Below, in pieces: positions 35,695 to 46,100 of a stretch of DNA of 64,000 nucleotides. Both the position numbers and the translations under genes were made by a program. The notes under the pieces are model-generated. The model saw only the letters and a program-made list of their open reading frames with translations. It ran no database searches and was not told the DNA's origin. Numbering within the stretch: the stretch's first letter is position 1; every line of letters starts with the position of its first letter. Source of the DNA: Streptococcus sp. oral taxon 058 str. F0407 (GTDB lineage: Bacteria > Bacillota > Bacilli > Lactobacillales > Streptococcaceae); the NCBI RefSeq assembly GCF_000235485.1, contig NZ_JH378888.1, forward strand, positions 250,124-314,123, written 5' to 3'.

Positions 35695-37596
35695 ATGATT
35701 ATTTTACAAGCCAATAAAATTGAACGTTCTTTTGCAGGAGAGGTTCTTTTTGATAATATCAATCTGCAGGTAGATGAACGAGACCGGATTGCTCTTGTTG
35801 GAAGAAATGGCGCTGGTAAGTCCACTCTTTTGAAGATTTTGGTTGGAGAAGAGGAGCCAACTAGTGGAGAAATCAATAAGAAAAAAGATATTTCTCTCTC
35901 TTACCTCGCCCAAGACAGCCGCTTTGAGTCTGAAAATACTATCTTCGACGAAATGCTCCATGTTTTTGATGATCTACGGCGTACGGAGACACAACTCCGT
36001 CAGATGGAATTGGAGATGGGTGAAAAGTCTGGTGCTGAATTGGATAAACTGATGGCGGATTACGACCGTTTGTCAGAAAATTTCCGTCAGGCAGGTGGCT
36101 TTACCTACGAAGCAGACATTCGAGCGATTTTAAATGGTTTCAAGTTTGATGAGACTATGTGGCAGATGAAAATTGCTGAACTTTCAGGTGGTCAAAACAC
36201 TCGTCTGGCACTGGCAAAAATGCTCCTGGAAAAGCCCAATCTCTTGGTCTTAGATGAGCCCACCAACCATTTGGATATTGAAACGATAGCCTGGTTGGAG
36301 AATTACTTGGTAAACTATAGCGGTGCTCTCATTATTGTCAGCCACGACCGTTATTTCTTGGACAAGGTTGCGACGGTTACACTTGATTTGACTAAGCATT
36401 CCTTAGATCGCTATGTAGGAAATTACTCTCGTTTTGTTGAGTTAAAGGAGCAAAAACTAGCTACTGAGGCAAAAAACTATGAAAAGCAACAGAAGGAAAT
36501 CGCTGCTCTGGAAGACTTTGTCAATCGCAATCTAGTCCGAGCTTCAACGACCAAACGTGCTCAATCTCGCCGTAAACAACTAGAAAAAATGGAGCGTTTG
36601 GACAAGCCTGAAGCTGGCAAGAAATCAGCCAATATGACCTTCCAGTCTGAAAAAACGTCGGGAAATGTTGTCCTTACAGTTGAAAATGCGGCTATTGGCT
36701 ATGATGGGGAAATACTCTCAGAGCCAATCAATCTGGACGTCCGTAAGATGAATGCTGTTGCCATCGTTGGACCAAATGGCATCGGGAAGTCAACTTTTAT
36801 CAAGTCTATTGTGGATCAGATTCCCTTTATCAAAGGCGAGAAGCGTTTTGGAGCAAATGTTGAGGTTGGTTACTATGACCAAACCCAAAGCAAGCTGACA
36901 CCAAATAATACGGTTCTGGATGAACTCTGGAATGACTTTAAATTGACACCAGAAGTTGAAATCCGTAACCGCCTTGGTGCCTTCCTCTTCTCTGGTGATG
37001 ATGTCAAAAAGTCAGTCGGGATGCTGTCAGGTGGTGAACGCGCTCGTTTGTTACTTGCTAAACTGTCTATGGAAAACAACAACTTCCTGATACTTGATGA
37101 GCCAACCAACCACTTGGATATTGACAGTAAGGAAGTGCTAGAAAATGCCTTGATAGACTTTGACGGAACCCTTCTTTTCGTCAGCCATGACCGTTACTTT
37201 ATTAACCGTGTGGCTACTCATGTTTTGGAATTGTCCGAAAATGGTTCGACCCTCTATCTAGGAGACTATGACTACTATGTTGAAAAGAAGGCAGAAGCAG
37301 AAGCGAGTCGAGCTGAGGAACTTTCAACTGACAACCAAGATAAAGAATTAAGTCCAGTTAATGACTATCAAGCTCAGAAAGAAAGTCAGAAAGAAGCTCG
37401 CAAACTCATGCGTCAAATCGAGAGTTTAGAGGCTGAAATCGAAGAGTTAGAAACTCAAAGTCAAGCCATCTCTGAACAAATGTTGGAAACCAATGACGCC
37501 GAAAAACTCATGGAGTTGCAGGCTGAACTGGACAAAATCAGCCATCGTCAGGAAGAGGCTATGCTTGAGTGGGAAGAATTATCGGAGCAGGTGTAA
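35695..37596 (+). CDS. ABC-F family ATPase (ribosome-associated type)
   Basis: 633 residues with two ABC domains and no membrane part. Seen: Walker A GRNGAGKS (36-43) and GPNGIGKS, signatures LSGGQNTRLALAKML and LSGGERARLLLAKL, Walker B motifs LLVLDEPTNHLDI and FLILDEPTNHLDI, and between them the basic helical linker (about 240-310; RASTTKRAQSRRKQLEKM) that reaches into the ribosomal E site in this family. The charged coiled-coil C-terminus (about 555-633) is of the Uup/YdiF type. Likely a translation factor that rescues stalled ribosomes; antibiotic resistance is possible but not indicated. Followed one base later by an Rgg regulator. Confidence 0.88.
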   Translation: MIILQANKIERSFAGEVLFDNINLQVDERDRIALVGRNGAGKSTLLKILVGEEEPTSGEINKKKDISLSYLAQDSRFESENTIFDEMLHVFDDLRRTETQLRQMELEMGEKSGAELDKLMADYDRLSENFRQAGGFTYEADIRAILNGFKFDETMWQMKIAELSGGQNTRLALAKMLLEKPNLLVLDEPTNHLDIETIAWLENYLVNYSGALIIVSHDRYFLDKVATVTLDLTKHSLDRYVGNYSRFVELKEQKLATEAKNYEKQQKEIAALEDFVNRNLVRASTTKRAQSRRKQLEKMERLDKPEAGKKSANMTFQSEKTSGNVVLTVENAAIGYDGEILSEPINLDVRKMNAVAIVGPNGIGKSTFIKSIVDQIPFIKGEKRFGANVEVGYYDQTQSKLTPNNTVLDELWNDFKLTPEVEIRNRLGAFLFSGDDVKKSVGMLSGGERARLLLAKLSMENNNFLILDEPTNHLDIDSKEVLENALIDFDGTLLFVSHDRYFINRVATHVLELSENGSTLYLGDYDYYVEKKAEAEASRAEELSTDNQDKELSPVNDYQAQKESQKEARKLMRQIESLEAEIEELETQSQAISEQMLETNDAEKLMELQAELDKISHRQEEAMLEWEELSEQV

Positions 37597-37597
37597 A

Positions 37598-38461
37598 ATG
37601 AATCATCTCGGAAAGGTATTTCGTGACTTTCGAACAAGTGGGAAGTACTCCTTAAAAGAGGCAGCGGGCGATTCTTGCTCGACTTCTCAGTTATCTCGCT
37701 TCGAGCTTGGAGAGTCTGATTTAGCAGTTTCTCGTTTCTTTGAGATTTTGGATAATATTCATGTGACCATTGAAAATTTTATGGATAAAGCTAGAGATTT
37801 CCAAAATCATGAACACGTTGCCTTGATGGCGCAGATTATTCCGCTTTACTACTCAAATGATATTGCAGGTTTTCAAAAGCTTCAAAGTGAACAACTTGAA
37901 AAGGCTAGAAATTCGACAAATCCTCTCTATTTTGAGCTGAATTGGATTTTGTTACAGGGTCTGATTTGTCAAAGAGATGCTCATTACACGATGAGTCAGA
38001 GTGATTTGGAAAAAGTAGCAGATTATCTCTTTAAAACAGAAGAATGGACCATGTATGAGTTGATTCTTTTCGGGAACCTCTATAGTTTCTACGATGTGGA
38101 TTATGTCACTCGAATTGGAAGAGAAGTTATGGAGAGGGAAGAATTTTATCAAGAAATTGGTCGCCATAGAAAACTGGTCTTGATTTTGGCCCTCAATTGT
38201 TACCAGCATTGTTTAGAGCATGCTTCTTTTGATAATGCAAGCTATTTTGAGATTTATACAGAGAAGATTATTGGTAAAGGTATTAAGCTTTATGAGCGTA
38301 ATATTTTCCATTATCTAAAAGGCTTTTCCTTGTACCAAAAAGGACAGTGTAAAGAAGGCTGTAAGCAGATGAAAGAGGCCATGCGTATTTTTGACCTACT
38401 AGGTCTTCCAGAGCAAGTAGCCTACTATCAGGAACACTACGAGATATTTGTCAAAGATTAA
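37598..38461 (+). CDS. Rgg/GadR/MutR family transcriptional regulator
   Basis: 287 residues: an N-terminal helix-turn-helix (about 1-65; LKEAAGDSCSTSQLSRFELGESDLAVSRF in segments) and a helical TPR-like C-terminal domain typical of Rgg proteins that bind short peptide pheromones. The ATG at 37598 comes one base after the ABC-F stop. I searched by eye around the gene for a short hydrophobic peptide (SHP) gene and saw none, so this may be an orphan Rgg. The downstream MFS exporter is a natural candidate target. Confidence 0.85.
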   Translation: MNHLGKVFRDFRTSGKYSLKEAAGDSCSTSQLSRFELGESDLAVSRFFEILDNIHVTIENFMDKARDFQNHEHVALMAQIIPLYYSNDIAGFQKLQSEQLEKARNSTNPLYFELNWILLQGLICQRDAHYTMSQSDLEKVADYLFKTEEWTMYELILFGNLYSFYDVDYVTRIGREVMEREEFYQEIGRHRKLVLILALNCYQHCLEHASFDNASYFEIYTEKIIGKGIKLYERNIFHYLKGFSLYQKGQCKEGCKQMKEAMRIFDLLGLPEQVAYYQEHYEIFVKD

Positions 38462-38503
38462 TTTTCCCAAATAAGGGAAAAAATAAAAAGCTCCTTTCAG
38501 CTT

Positions 38504-38512
38504 TGATACAAT
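38504..38512 (+). promoter_or_regulatory. Extended -10 promoter of the MFS exporter
   Basis: TGATACAAT, 29 bases before the ATG. Just upstream (38462-38480) is a TTTTCCC/GGGAAAA hairpin without a T-run, which could be an operator. Confidence 0.5.
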
Positions 38513-38540
38513 AGTTTCAAAATTTGAGAGGAGTTTTTAT

Positions 38541-39719
38541 ATGAATCGCTATGCAGTACAGTTGATTAGCCGTGGAGCTGTTGACAAGATAGGGAATATG
38601 CTCTATGATTATGGAAATAGTGTCTGGTTGGCTTCCATGGGGACTATTGGACAGACAGTTTTAGGAATGTATCAGATTTCTGAACTCGTCACATCTATTC
38701 TCGTAAATCCTTTTGGCGGAGTCGTTTCAGACCGTTTTTCTCGTCGTAAGATTTTAATGGCGGCAGACCTTGTTTGTGGGATTCTTTGTCTGGCTATTTC
38801 TTTTATAAGGAATGACAGCTGGATGATTGGTGCTTTGATTGGGGCTAATATTGTGCAGGCGATTGCCTTTGCATTTTCTAGACCAGCAAATAAGGCCATT
38901 ATAACTGAGGTTGTTGAGAAAGATGAGATTGTGATCTATAACTCTCGCTTAGAGCTGGTTTTGCAGGTTGTAGGTGTTAGCTCTCCTGTTCTTTCCTTCC
39001 TTGTTTTACAGTTTGCAAGTCTCCATATGACGCTCGTTTTAGATGCCATTAGTTTTTTCATCGCATTTACCTTAGTAGCTTTTCTACCCAAAAAAGAGAC
39101 TCAGTTACAAGAGAAAAAGACTTTCAGCTGGAAAAATATTTTTGCTGATATGAAAGAAGGGATTCGCTATATTTGGCGCCAGCAAGAGATCTTTTTCCTT
39201 TTGTTAGTGGCTTCCAGTGTTAATTTCTTTTTTGCTGCTTTTGAATTTCTCCTCCCTTTTTCAAATCGCCTTTATGGAGTAGAAGGAGCTTATGCAAGTA
39301 TTTTGACTATGGGTGCAATTGGTTCCATTATCGGAGCTCTTCTTGCTAGTAAGATAAAAGCAAGTGTTCATAGCCTTTTGATTTTACTAGCTTTGACTGG
39401 TATTGGAGTTTTTATGATGGGGTTACCACTGCCAACTTTTCTTTCTTTTTCCGGAAATTTAGTTTGTGAACTGTTTATGACGATTTTTAATATTCACTTT
39501 TTTACTCAGGTGCAAACCAAGGTTGAAAGTGAATATTTGGGTAGAGTATTAAGTACAATTTTTACTTTAGCAATTCTATTTATGCCTATTGCAAAAGGAT
39601 TTATGACAGTGCTGCCAAGTGTACATCTCTCTTCTTTCCTGATAATTGGAAGCGGGGTTATCATCCTGTCTTGTCTATCCCTTGTTTATGTACGCAGTCG
39701 TTTTGAAAAAGACTCATAA
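38541..39719 (+). CDS. Major facilitator superfamily exporter (MFS_3, macrolide-efflux-like)
   Basis: A 392-residue membrane protein with about 12 hydrophobic helices. Seen: the loop 2-3 motif GGVVSDRFSRRKIL (MFS motif A) and NPFGG before it, FSRPANKAIITEVV in the middle as in the MFS_3 group that includes Mef-like macrolide exporters. The cargo is unknown. SD GAGAGGAG precedes the ATG. It has its own promoter but lies directly behind the Rgg gene, which may control it. Confidence 0.82.
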   Translation: MNRYAVQLISRGAVDKIGNMLYDYGNSVWLASMGTIGQTVLGMYQISELVTSILVNPFGGVVSDRFSRRKILMAADLVCGILCLAISFIRNDSWMIGALIGANIVQAIAFAFSRPANKAIITEVVEKDEIVIYNSRLELVLQVVGVSSPVLSFLVLQFASLHMTLVLDAISFFIAFTLVAFLPKKETQLQEKKTFSWKNIFADMKEGIRYIWRQQEIFFLLLVASSVNFFFAAFEFLLPFSNRLYGVEGAYASILTMGAIGSIIGALLASKIKASVHSLLILLALTGIGVFMMGLPLPTFLSFSGNLVCELFMTIFNIHFFTQVQTKVESEYLGRVLSTIFTLAILFMPIAKGFMTVLPSVHLSSFLIIGSGVIILSCLSLVYVRSRFEKDS

Positions 39720-39773
39720 TTTCACTATCTTTAGAAAATATTTCAATACTAACCATTTTTCAGTCCTTCTCTA

Positions 39774-41768
<1,995 letters not shown>

Positions 41769-41921
41769 TAATAGTAGAAAACTAGGTGTTAGATAGGCTG
41801 AAACTACCTCCCCTGATGCGTTTTTACATAGATTGAGTCTATTGTCAGTCAGAAATTAAATCACTAAATCTATCAGCACCGCATAAAAAAATTAAATTGA
41901 AATTAGAAATTAGGAAAAAAC

Positions 41922-44207
41922 ATGTACAATTATCCCGTTCTTCTCCATTTTCATAGAAAAAATGGAGATTATACAGCTTGCTCATTTAGCACAGATCGAG
42001 ATGAAAATAAAAGCTCTTTAACTTCAGAGACCACTTATTTTGGTCTTCAGTTTTCTTTTACCGTGACCAGTCAGGAGAAGGTGGATAGTTTCACTTTCAA
42101 AGCCGAGATAGATGGTGTATTAAAAGAATATCTTGTACGTTTTAACTACTATCCCTTGCTGACAGAAGCATGGATTTTAGAGGGAGACGAGACTGTGTAT
42201 TATTCTGAAAACCCAGCCATTGCTAGTCCTTATTATAAGGATCAGAATCCATTTGCTTTTGATAAAGCAATCCATAGCGCTAGTTTTGATCATCATTGGG
42301 GATACCAAGGAGAGTTGGGGTATAGTATCTCAGACTACCAGACAAGCTTTAAACTTTGGGCTCCTACGGCTACAGCTGTACAGGTGGTTGTCTACGAAAA
42401 TACCAGCAACGACGCTCCGATTTGGAAAACCTTTAATCTAGAACGTGGTAATAGCTATTCATATAGTCATAAGTACAATACCATTGGTGTTTGGAGTCTA
42501 GACTTAGATGAAAATCTTGCTGGTAAGGCTTATCAGTATCAGATTGACTTTCCTCACCACCAGACTTTGACGAGAGACCCTTACACGATTGCCACAAGTC
42601 CTGACGGAAAACGTTCCGTAATTCTTTCTCATCAAGACAGACAAGTAGAAGGATTCGAGGTCAAACATGGAACAGAAGCTCCTTGGCGTTTGGAAAATCC
42701 ATGTAAAGCCGTTATCTGTGAAATGCATATCCGAGATTTAACCAAATCTCCGACATCTGGAGTGGCAGAGCATCTCCGTGGAACCTTCCTTGGTGCTGCC
42801 CAGACTGGAACAGTTAACCAGTACGGTCAAGCAACCGCCTTTGACTATATCAAAGATCTTGGCTGCAACTATGTTCAGCTTCAGCCCATCTTTGATCGAC
42901 ATAAGGAATACGATGAGGAAGGAAATGTAACCTATAACTGGGGTTATGACCCTCAAAACTACAATGCTCCAGAAACAAGTTTCTCTAGCAATCCAGATGA
43001 TCCCGGACAGGTCATTCGTGATCTGAAAACTATGATTCAGGCCTATCATGACGCTGGAATTGGTGTCATTATGGACGTGGTTTATAATCATACCTTCTCA
43101 ACAGTTGACGCACCTTTCCAAACAACTGTTCCGGATTATTTCTATCGTATGAATCGTGATGGAACTTTTCAAAACGGTACGGGGGTAGGAAATGAAACAG
43201 CAAGTGAACACGAGATGTTCCGCAAGTATATGATTGATTCCATTCTTTATTGGGTGAAAGAATACAATATTGACGGTTTCCGTTTCGACTTGATGGGCAT
43301 TCATGATGTTAAAACCATGCAGGCGATTCGTTGGGCGCTGGATGAGGTTGATCCCCGTATTATCACTTATGGAGAAGGCTGGGATATGGGAACAGGTCTT
43401 GCTCCTTATGACAAGGCCAAGAAGGACAATGCCTACCAAATGCCAAATATCGGTTTCTTCAATGATGATCAGCGAGATGCGGTCAAAGGAGGAGAAGTTT
43501 ATGGTGCAGTCAAGGCAGGATTTGTTAGTGGTGCAGCTACAGAACCAATTGTAGCTAAGGCTATTCTTGGTAGTCGAGAATTGGGTTCATATCTTAGTCC
43601 AAACCAAGTTCTTAACTATGTGGAAGCCCATGATAATTACAACTTGCATGATTTGTTAGTAACCCTTCATCCAGATCACAGTTCAGATAAGATTATGCGC
43701 AAGGTTGAGACAGCGACAGCTATGAACCTTCTCATGCAAGGAATGGCCTTTATAGAACTGGGTCAAGAGTTTGGCCGAACTAAGTTGGTTCCAACCGGTG
43801 AACATGGAGAACTAACTCCTGCAGACCGAGAACGTGCCATGAATAGCTATAATGCTCCGGACAGTGTTAACCAAGTCAACTGGGATCTGATTAATGAACG
43901 CCAAGACAGCATTGAGTTTATTCGTCAGATTATCCGACTAAAAACACAAATCAGTGCTTTCTCTTATCCAACATATGAAGAAATTTACCGTCATGTCTTT
44001 GTTCACACGGCTGCTGAAAATAGTGGCTGGATTGTTTACGAGATTCATGGTGGATCAGAACATCTATTAGTGGTATTTAATGCTAAAGGAACCTCCTTCT
44101 ACTTTGAAAATGCAGGTAAGCTTGAAATGTTCCTTACCAACAGTCGTTCAAAACAAGAAAATGTTATTGATGATATTAGTGTCGCAGTTTTAAAAGTGCT
44201 CTCATAA
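41922..44207 (+). CDS. pulA: Type I pullulanase (intracellular debranching enzyme)
   Basis: 761 residues of glycoside hydrolase family 13. It cuts alpha-1,6 branches of glycogen, pullulan or limit dextrins. No signal peptide and no cell-wall anchor, so it is the cytosolic enzyme, unlike the surface pullulanase SpuA. Seen: an N-terminal domain (about 1-130), CBM48 (about 135-225; FKLWAPTATAVQVVVYE), the pullulanase signature YNWGYDPQNYNAPE, and GH13 regions DVVYNHT, GFRFDLMG (nucleophile Asp), YGEGWD (acid Glu) and YVEAHDN. It lies before gapN and the glycogen synthesis operon, so glycogen turnover is the likely role. Confidence 0.95.
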   Translation: MYNYPVLLHFHRKNGDYTACSFSTDRDENKSSLTSETTYFGLQFSFTVTSQEKVDSFTFKAEIDGVLKEYLVRFNYYPLLTEAWILEGDETVYYSENPAIASPYYKDQNPFAFDKAIHSASFDHHWGYQGELGYSISDYQTSFKLWAPTATAVQVVVYENTSNDAPIWKTFNLERGNSYSYSHKYNTIGVWSLDLDENLAGKAYQYQIDFPHHQTLTRDPYTIATSPDGKRSVILSHQDRQVEGFEVKHGTEAPWRLENPCKAVICEMHIRDLTKSPTSGVAEHLRGTFLGAAQTGTVNQYGQATAFDYIKDLGCNYVQLQPIFDRHKEYDEEGNVTYNWGYDPQNYNAPETSFSSNPDDPGQVIRDLKTMIQAYHDAGIGVIMDVVYNHTFSTVDAPFQTTVPDYFYRMNRDGTFQNGTGVGNETASEHEMFRKYMIDSILYWVKEYNIDGFRFDLMGIHDVKTMQAIRWALDEVDPRIITYGEGWDMGTGLAPYDKAKKDNAYQMPNIGFFNDDQRDAVKGGEVYGAVKAGFVSGAATEPIVAKAILGSRELGSYLSPNQVLNYVEAHDNYNLHDLLVTLHPDHSSDKIMRKVETATAMNLLMQGMAFIELGQEFGRTKLVPTGEHGELTPADRERAMNSYNAPDSVNQVNWDLINERQDSIEFIRQIIRLKTQISAFSYPTYEEIYRHVFVHTAAENSGWIVYEIHGGSEHLLVVFNAKGTSFYFENAGKLEMFLTNSRSKQENVIDDISVAVLKVLS

Positions 44208-44218
44208 ATTAATGTAGT

Positions 44219-44248
44219 AAAAAGGGTTAGATTATCTAATCCTTTTTG
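44219..44248 (+). terminator. Terminator after pulA
   Basis: AAAAGGGTTAGA paired with TCTAATCCTTTT with one G-U pair, loop TTA, then TTTTTG. Confidence 0.75.
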
Positions 44249-44308
44249 TCATTTATAAGTTTTTAATGAATAGTAGAATTAAGTTTCAAATAATTTGAAG
44301 GATCAAGA

Positions 44309-44337
44309 TTGTGAAAAAAATCTCAATTTTTTCACAA
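44309..44337 (+). promoter_or_regulatory. Rex-type operator upstream of gapN
   Basis: TTGTGAAAAAAATCTCAA (44309-44326) matches TTGTGAnnnnnnTCACAA at 11 of the 12 fixed positions; a further half site TCACAA follows at 44332-44337, making a larger inverted repeat. It ends 6 bases before the gapN -35. Confidence 0.6.
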
Positions 44338-44343
44338 AAAGGG

Positions 44344-44371
44344 TTGTAATTTTCTGAAAATTTGATAAAAT
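44344..44371 (+). promoter_or_regulatory. Promoter of gapN
   Basis: TTGTAA, 16-bp spacer, TAAAAT preceded by TGA (extended -10). Confidence 0.6.
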
Positions 44372-44401
44372 AAGTTTTAATAATTTTCAGGAGGAAGAAA
44401 A

Positions 44402-45826
44402 TTGGCAAGATATCAGAATTTAGTAAATGGAAATTGGAAATCATCTGAAAAGGAAATTACAATCTATTCACCCATTAATCAGGAAAAGCTAGGAACAGTA
44501 CCAGCTATGAGTCAGGCTGAAGTGGATGAAGCTATGAAAGCTGCGCGTGCGGCGTTGCCTGCTTGGCGTGACTTAGCACCAGTTGAACGTGCAACCTATC
44601 TGCATAAAGTAGCAGCTATTTTAGAACGCGATAAAGAAAAAATTGGTACAATTCTTGCCAAAGAGATTGCTAAAGGGATAAAAGCAGCTATTGGAGAAGT
44701 AGTACGTACAGCAGATTTGATTCGTTTTGCTGCTGAAGAAGGTCTCCGTATCACTGGACAAGCAATGGAAGGTGGCGGTTTTGAAGCTGCAAGTAAAAAC
44801 AAACTAGCCGTTGTCCGTCGTGAGCCAGTTGGTGTCGTTTTAGCTATCGCGCCATTTAACTACCCAGTCAATCTTTCTGGATCTAAGATTGCTCCAGCTT
44901 TGATTGCAGGAAATGTCGTTATGTTTAAACCGCCAACGCAAGGATCTATCTCAGGTCTGTTATTAGCCAAGGCTTTTGATGAGGCAGGTATTCCGGCAGG
45001 AGTATTTAATACGATAACTGGACGAGGTTCTGAAATTGGTGACTATATCATTGAACACAAAGAAGTTAACTTTATCAACTTTACTGGTTCGACTCCAATT
45101 GGTGAGCGAATCGGTCGTTTAGCTGGAATGCGTCCTATCATGCTTGAACTTGGTGGGAAAGATGCAGCTATCGTTCTCGAAGATGCAGACTTGGAACACG
45201 CAGCTAAACAAATCGTCGGTGGAGCCTTTAGCTATTCAGGACAACGTTGTACTGCTATCAAGCGTGTCTTGGTTGTGGAAAGTGTAGCGGATAAATTGGC
45301 TGAATTACTTCAGGCAGAAGTTGCTAAGCTAACAGTTGGTGACCCATTTGACAATGCTGATATCACACCTGTTATTGACAATGCTTCAGCTGATTTTATC
45401 TGGGGATTGATTCAGGATGCGCAAGATAAAGGTGCCAAAGCACTCAGTCCAATTAAACGTGAGGGCAATCTCATTTGGCCGGGACTTTTTGATTATGTCA
45501 CAAGAGATATGAAATTAGCATGGGAAGAACCGTTCGGTCCTGTTCTGCCAATTATCCGTGTTTCCGATGCAAATGAAGCGGTAGCAATTGCCAATGAATC
45601 TGAGTTCGGTCTTCAATCATCCGTGTTCACAAATGATTTTAAAAAAGCGTTTGAAATCGCTGAAAAACTTGAAGTCGGTACTGTTCACATTAATAATAAA
45701 ACACAACGTGGGCCAGATAATTTCCCATTCCTTGGGGTCAAAGGATCTGGTGCTGGTGTGCAAGGGATTAAATACAGCATTGAAGCAATGACAAATGTCA
45801 AATCCATTGTTTTTGATGTGAAATAA
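44402..45826 (+). CDS. gapN: NADP-dependent non-phosphorylating glyceraldehyde-3-phosphate dehydrogenase
   Basis: A 474-residue aldehyde dehydrogenase that oxidises glyceraldehyde-3-phosphate straight to 3-phosphoglycerate, making NADPH but no ATP; a main NADPH source in streptococci. Seen: APFNYPVNLSGSKIAPAL, NFTGSTPIGERIG, the general base glutamate in MLELGGKDAA, the nucleophile cysteine in YSGQRCTAIKR and EEPFGPVLPI. The start codon is TTG at 44402, supported by AGGAGG eight bases upstream and by the family N-terminus (ARYQNLVNG). A Rex-like operator before its promoter suggests redox control. Confidence 0.97.
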   Translation: MARYQNLVNGNWKSSEKEITIYSPINQEKLGTVPAMSQAEVDEAMKAARAALPAWRDLAPVERATYLHKVAAILERDKEKIGTILAKEIAKGIKAAIGEVVRTADLIRFAAEEGLRITGQAMEGGGFEAASKNKLAVVRREPVGVVLAIAPFNYPVNLSGSKIAPALIAGNVVMFKPPTQGSISGLLLAKAFDEAGIPAGVFNTITGRGSEIGDYIIEHKEVNFINFTGSTPIGERIGRLAGMRPIMLELGGKDAAIVLEDADLEHAAKQIVGGAFSYSGQRCTAIKRVLVVESVADKLAELLQAEVAKLTVGDPFDNADITPVIDNASADFIWGLIQDAQDKGAKALSPIKREGNLIWPGLFDYVTRDMKLAWEEPFGPVLPIIRVSDANEAVAIANESEFGLQSSVFTNDFKKAFEIAEKLEVGTVHINNKTQRGPDNFPFLGVKGSGAGVQGIKYSIEAMTNVKSIVFDVK

Positions 45827-45833
45827 TTTATAA

Positions 45834-45866
45834 AATCAGGAAATATTCTTCCTGATTTTTATTTTT
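45834..45866 (+). terminator. Terminator after gapN
   Basis: AATCAGGAA paired with TTCCTGATT around a 6-nt loop, followed by TTTATTTTT. Confidence 0.88.
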
Positions 45867-46032
45867 ACTAAAAACTCCAGTTAAAAATTGAAAAATAACG
45901 AATGTTTTGTTATCATAATAAAAAAATATATGTGAATTGTTCTGTTTTGTAAAACAAATGAAAGCTTCATATAAGGTTAAGATAATTTTTCCAAAATTTT
46001 CAAGATATTTTTTAAGAAATTCCGTAAACTGC

Positions 46033-46083
46033 TTGAAAGTTCTTTTAAAAGGTAGTATAATAGAAATATAGAAAACGCTTACA
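46033..46083 (+). promoter_or_regulatory. glg operon promoter with CcpA cre site
   Basis: TTGAAA (46033-46038), 17-bp spacer, TATAAT (46056-46061). Right after the expected transcription start is AGAAAACGCTTACA (46070-46083), which fits the cre pattern TGWAANCGNTNWCA at all but the first base. This placement fits roadblock repression by CcpA when glucose is plentiful. Confidence 0.8.
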
Positions 46084-46100
46084 AAAAGAAAGGGGATTAG

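Noticed and set aside
38461-38480. Hairpin TTTTCCC/GGGAAAA as the terminator of the Rgg gene
   Set aside because: The stem is followed by A-rich sequence on the plus strand, so it cannot act as an intrinsic terminator in that direction.
42738-43439. Two minus-strand frames of more than 110 codons within pulA
   Set aside because: Antisense to the catalytic core of pullulanase; no start signals.
44309-44337. The inverted repeat before gapN as a transcription terminator
   Set aside because: The pulA terminator is already at 44219-44248, and the repeat is followed by AAAAGGG, not by T residues.
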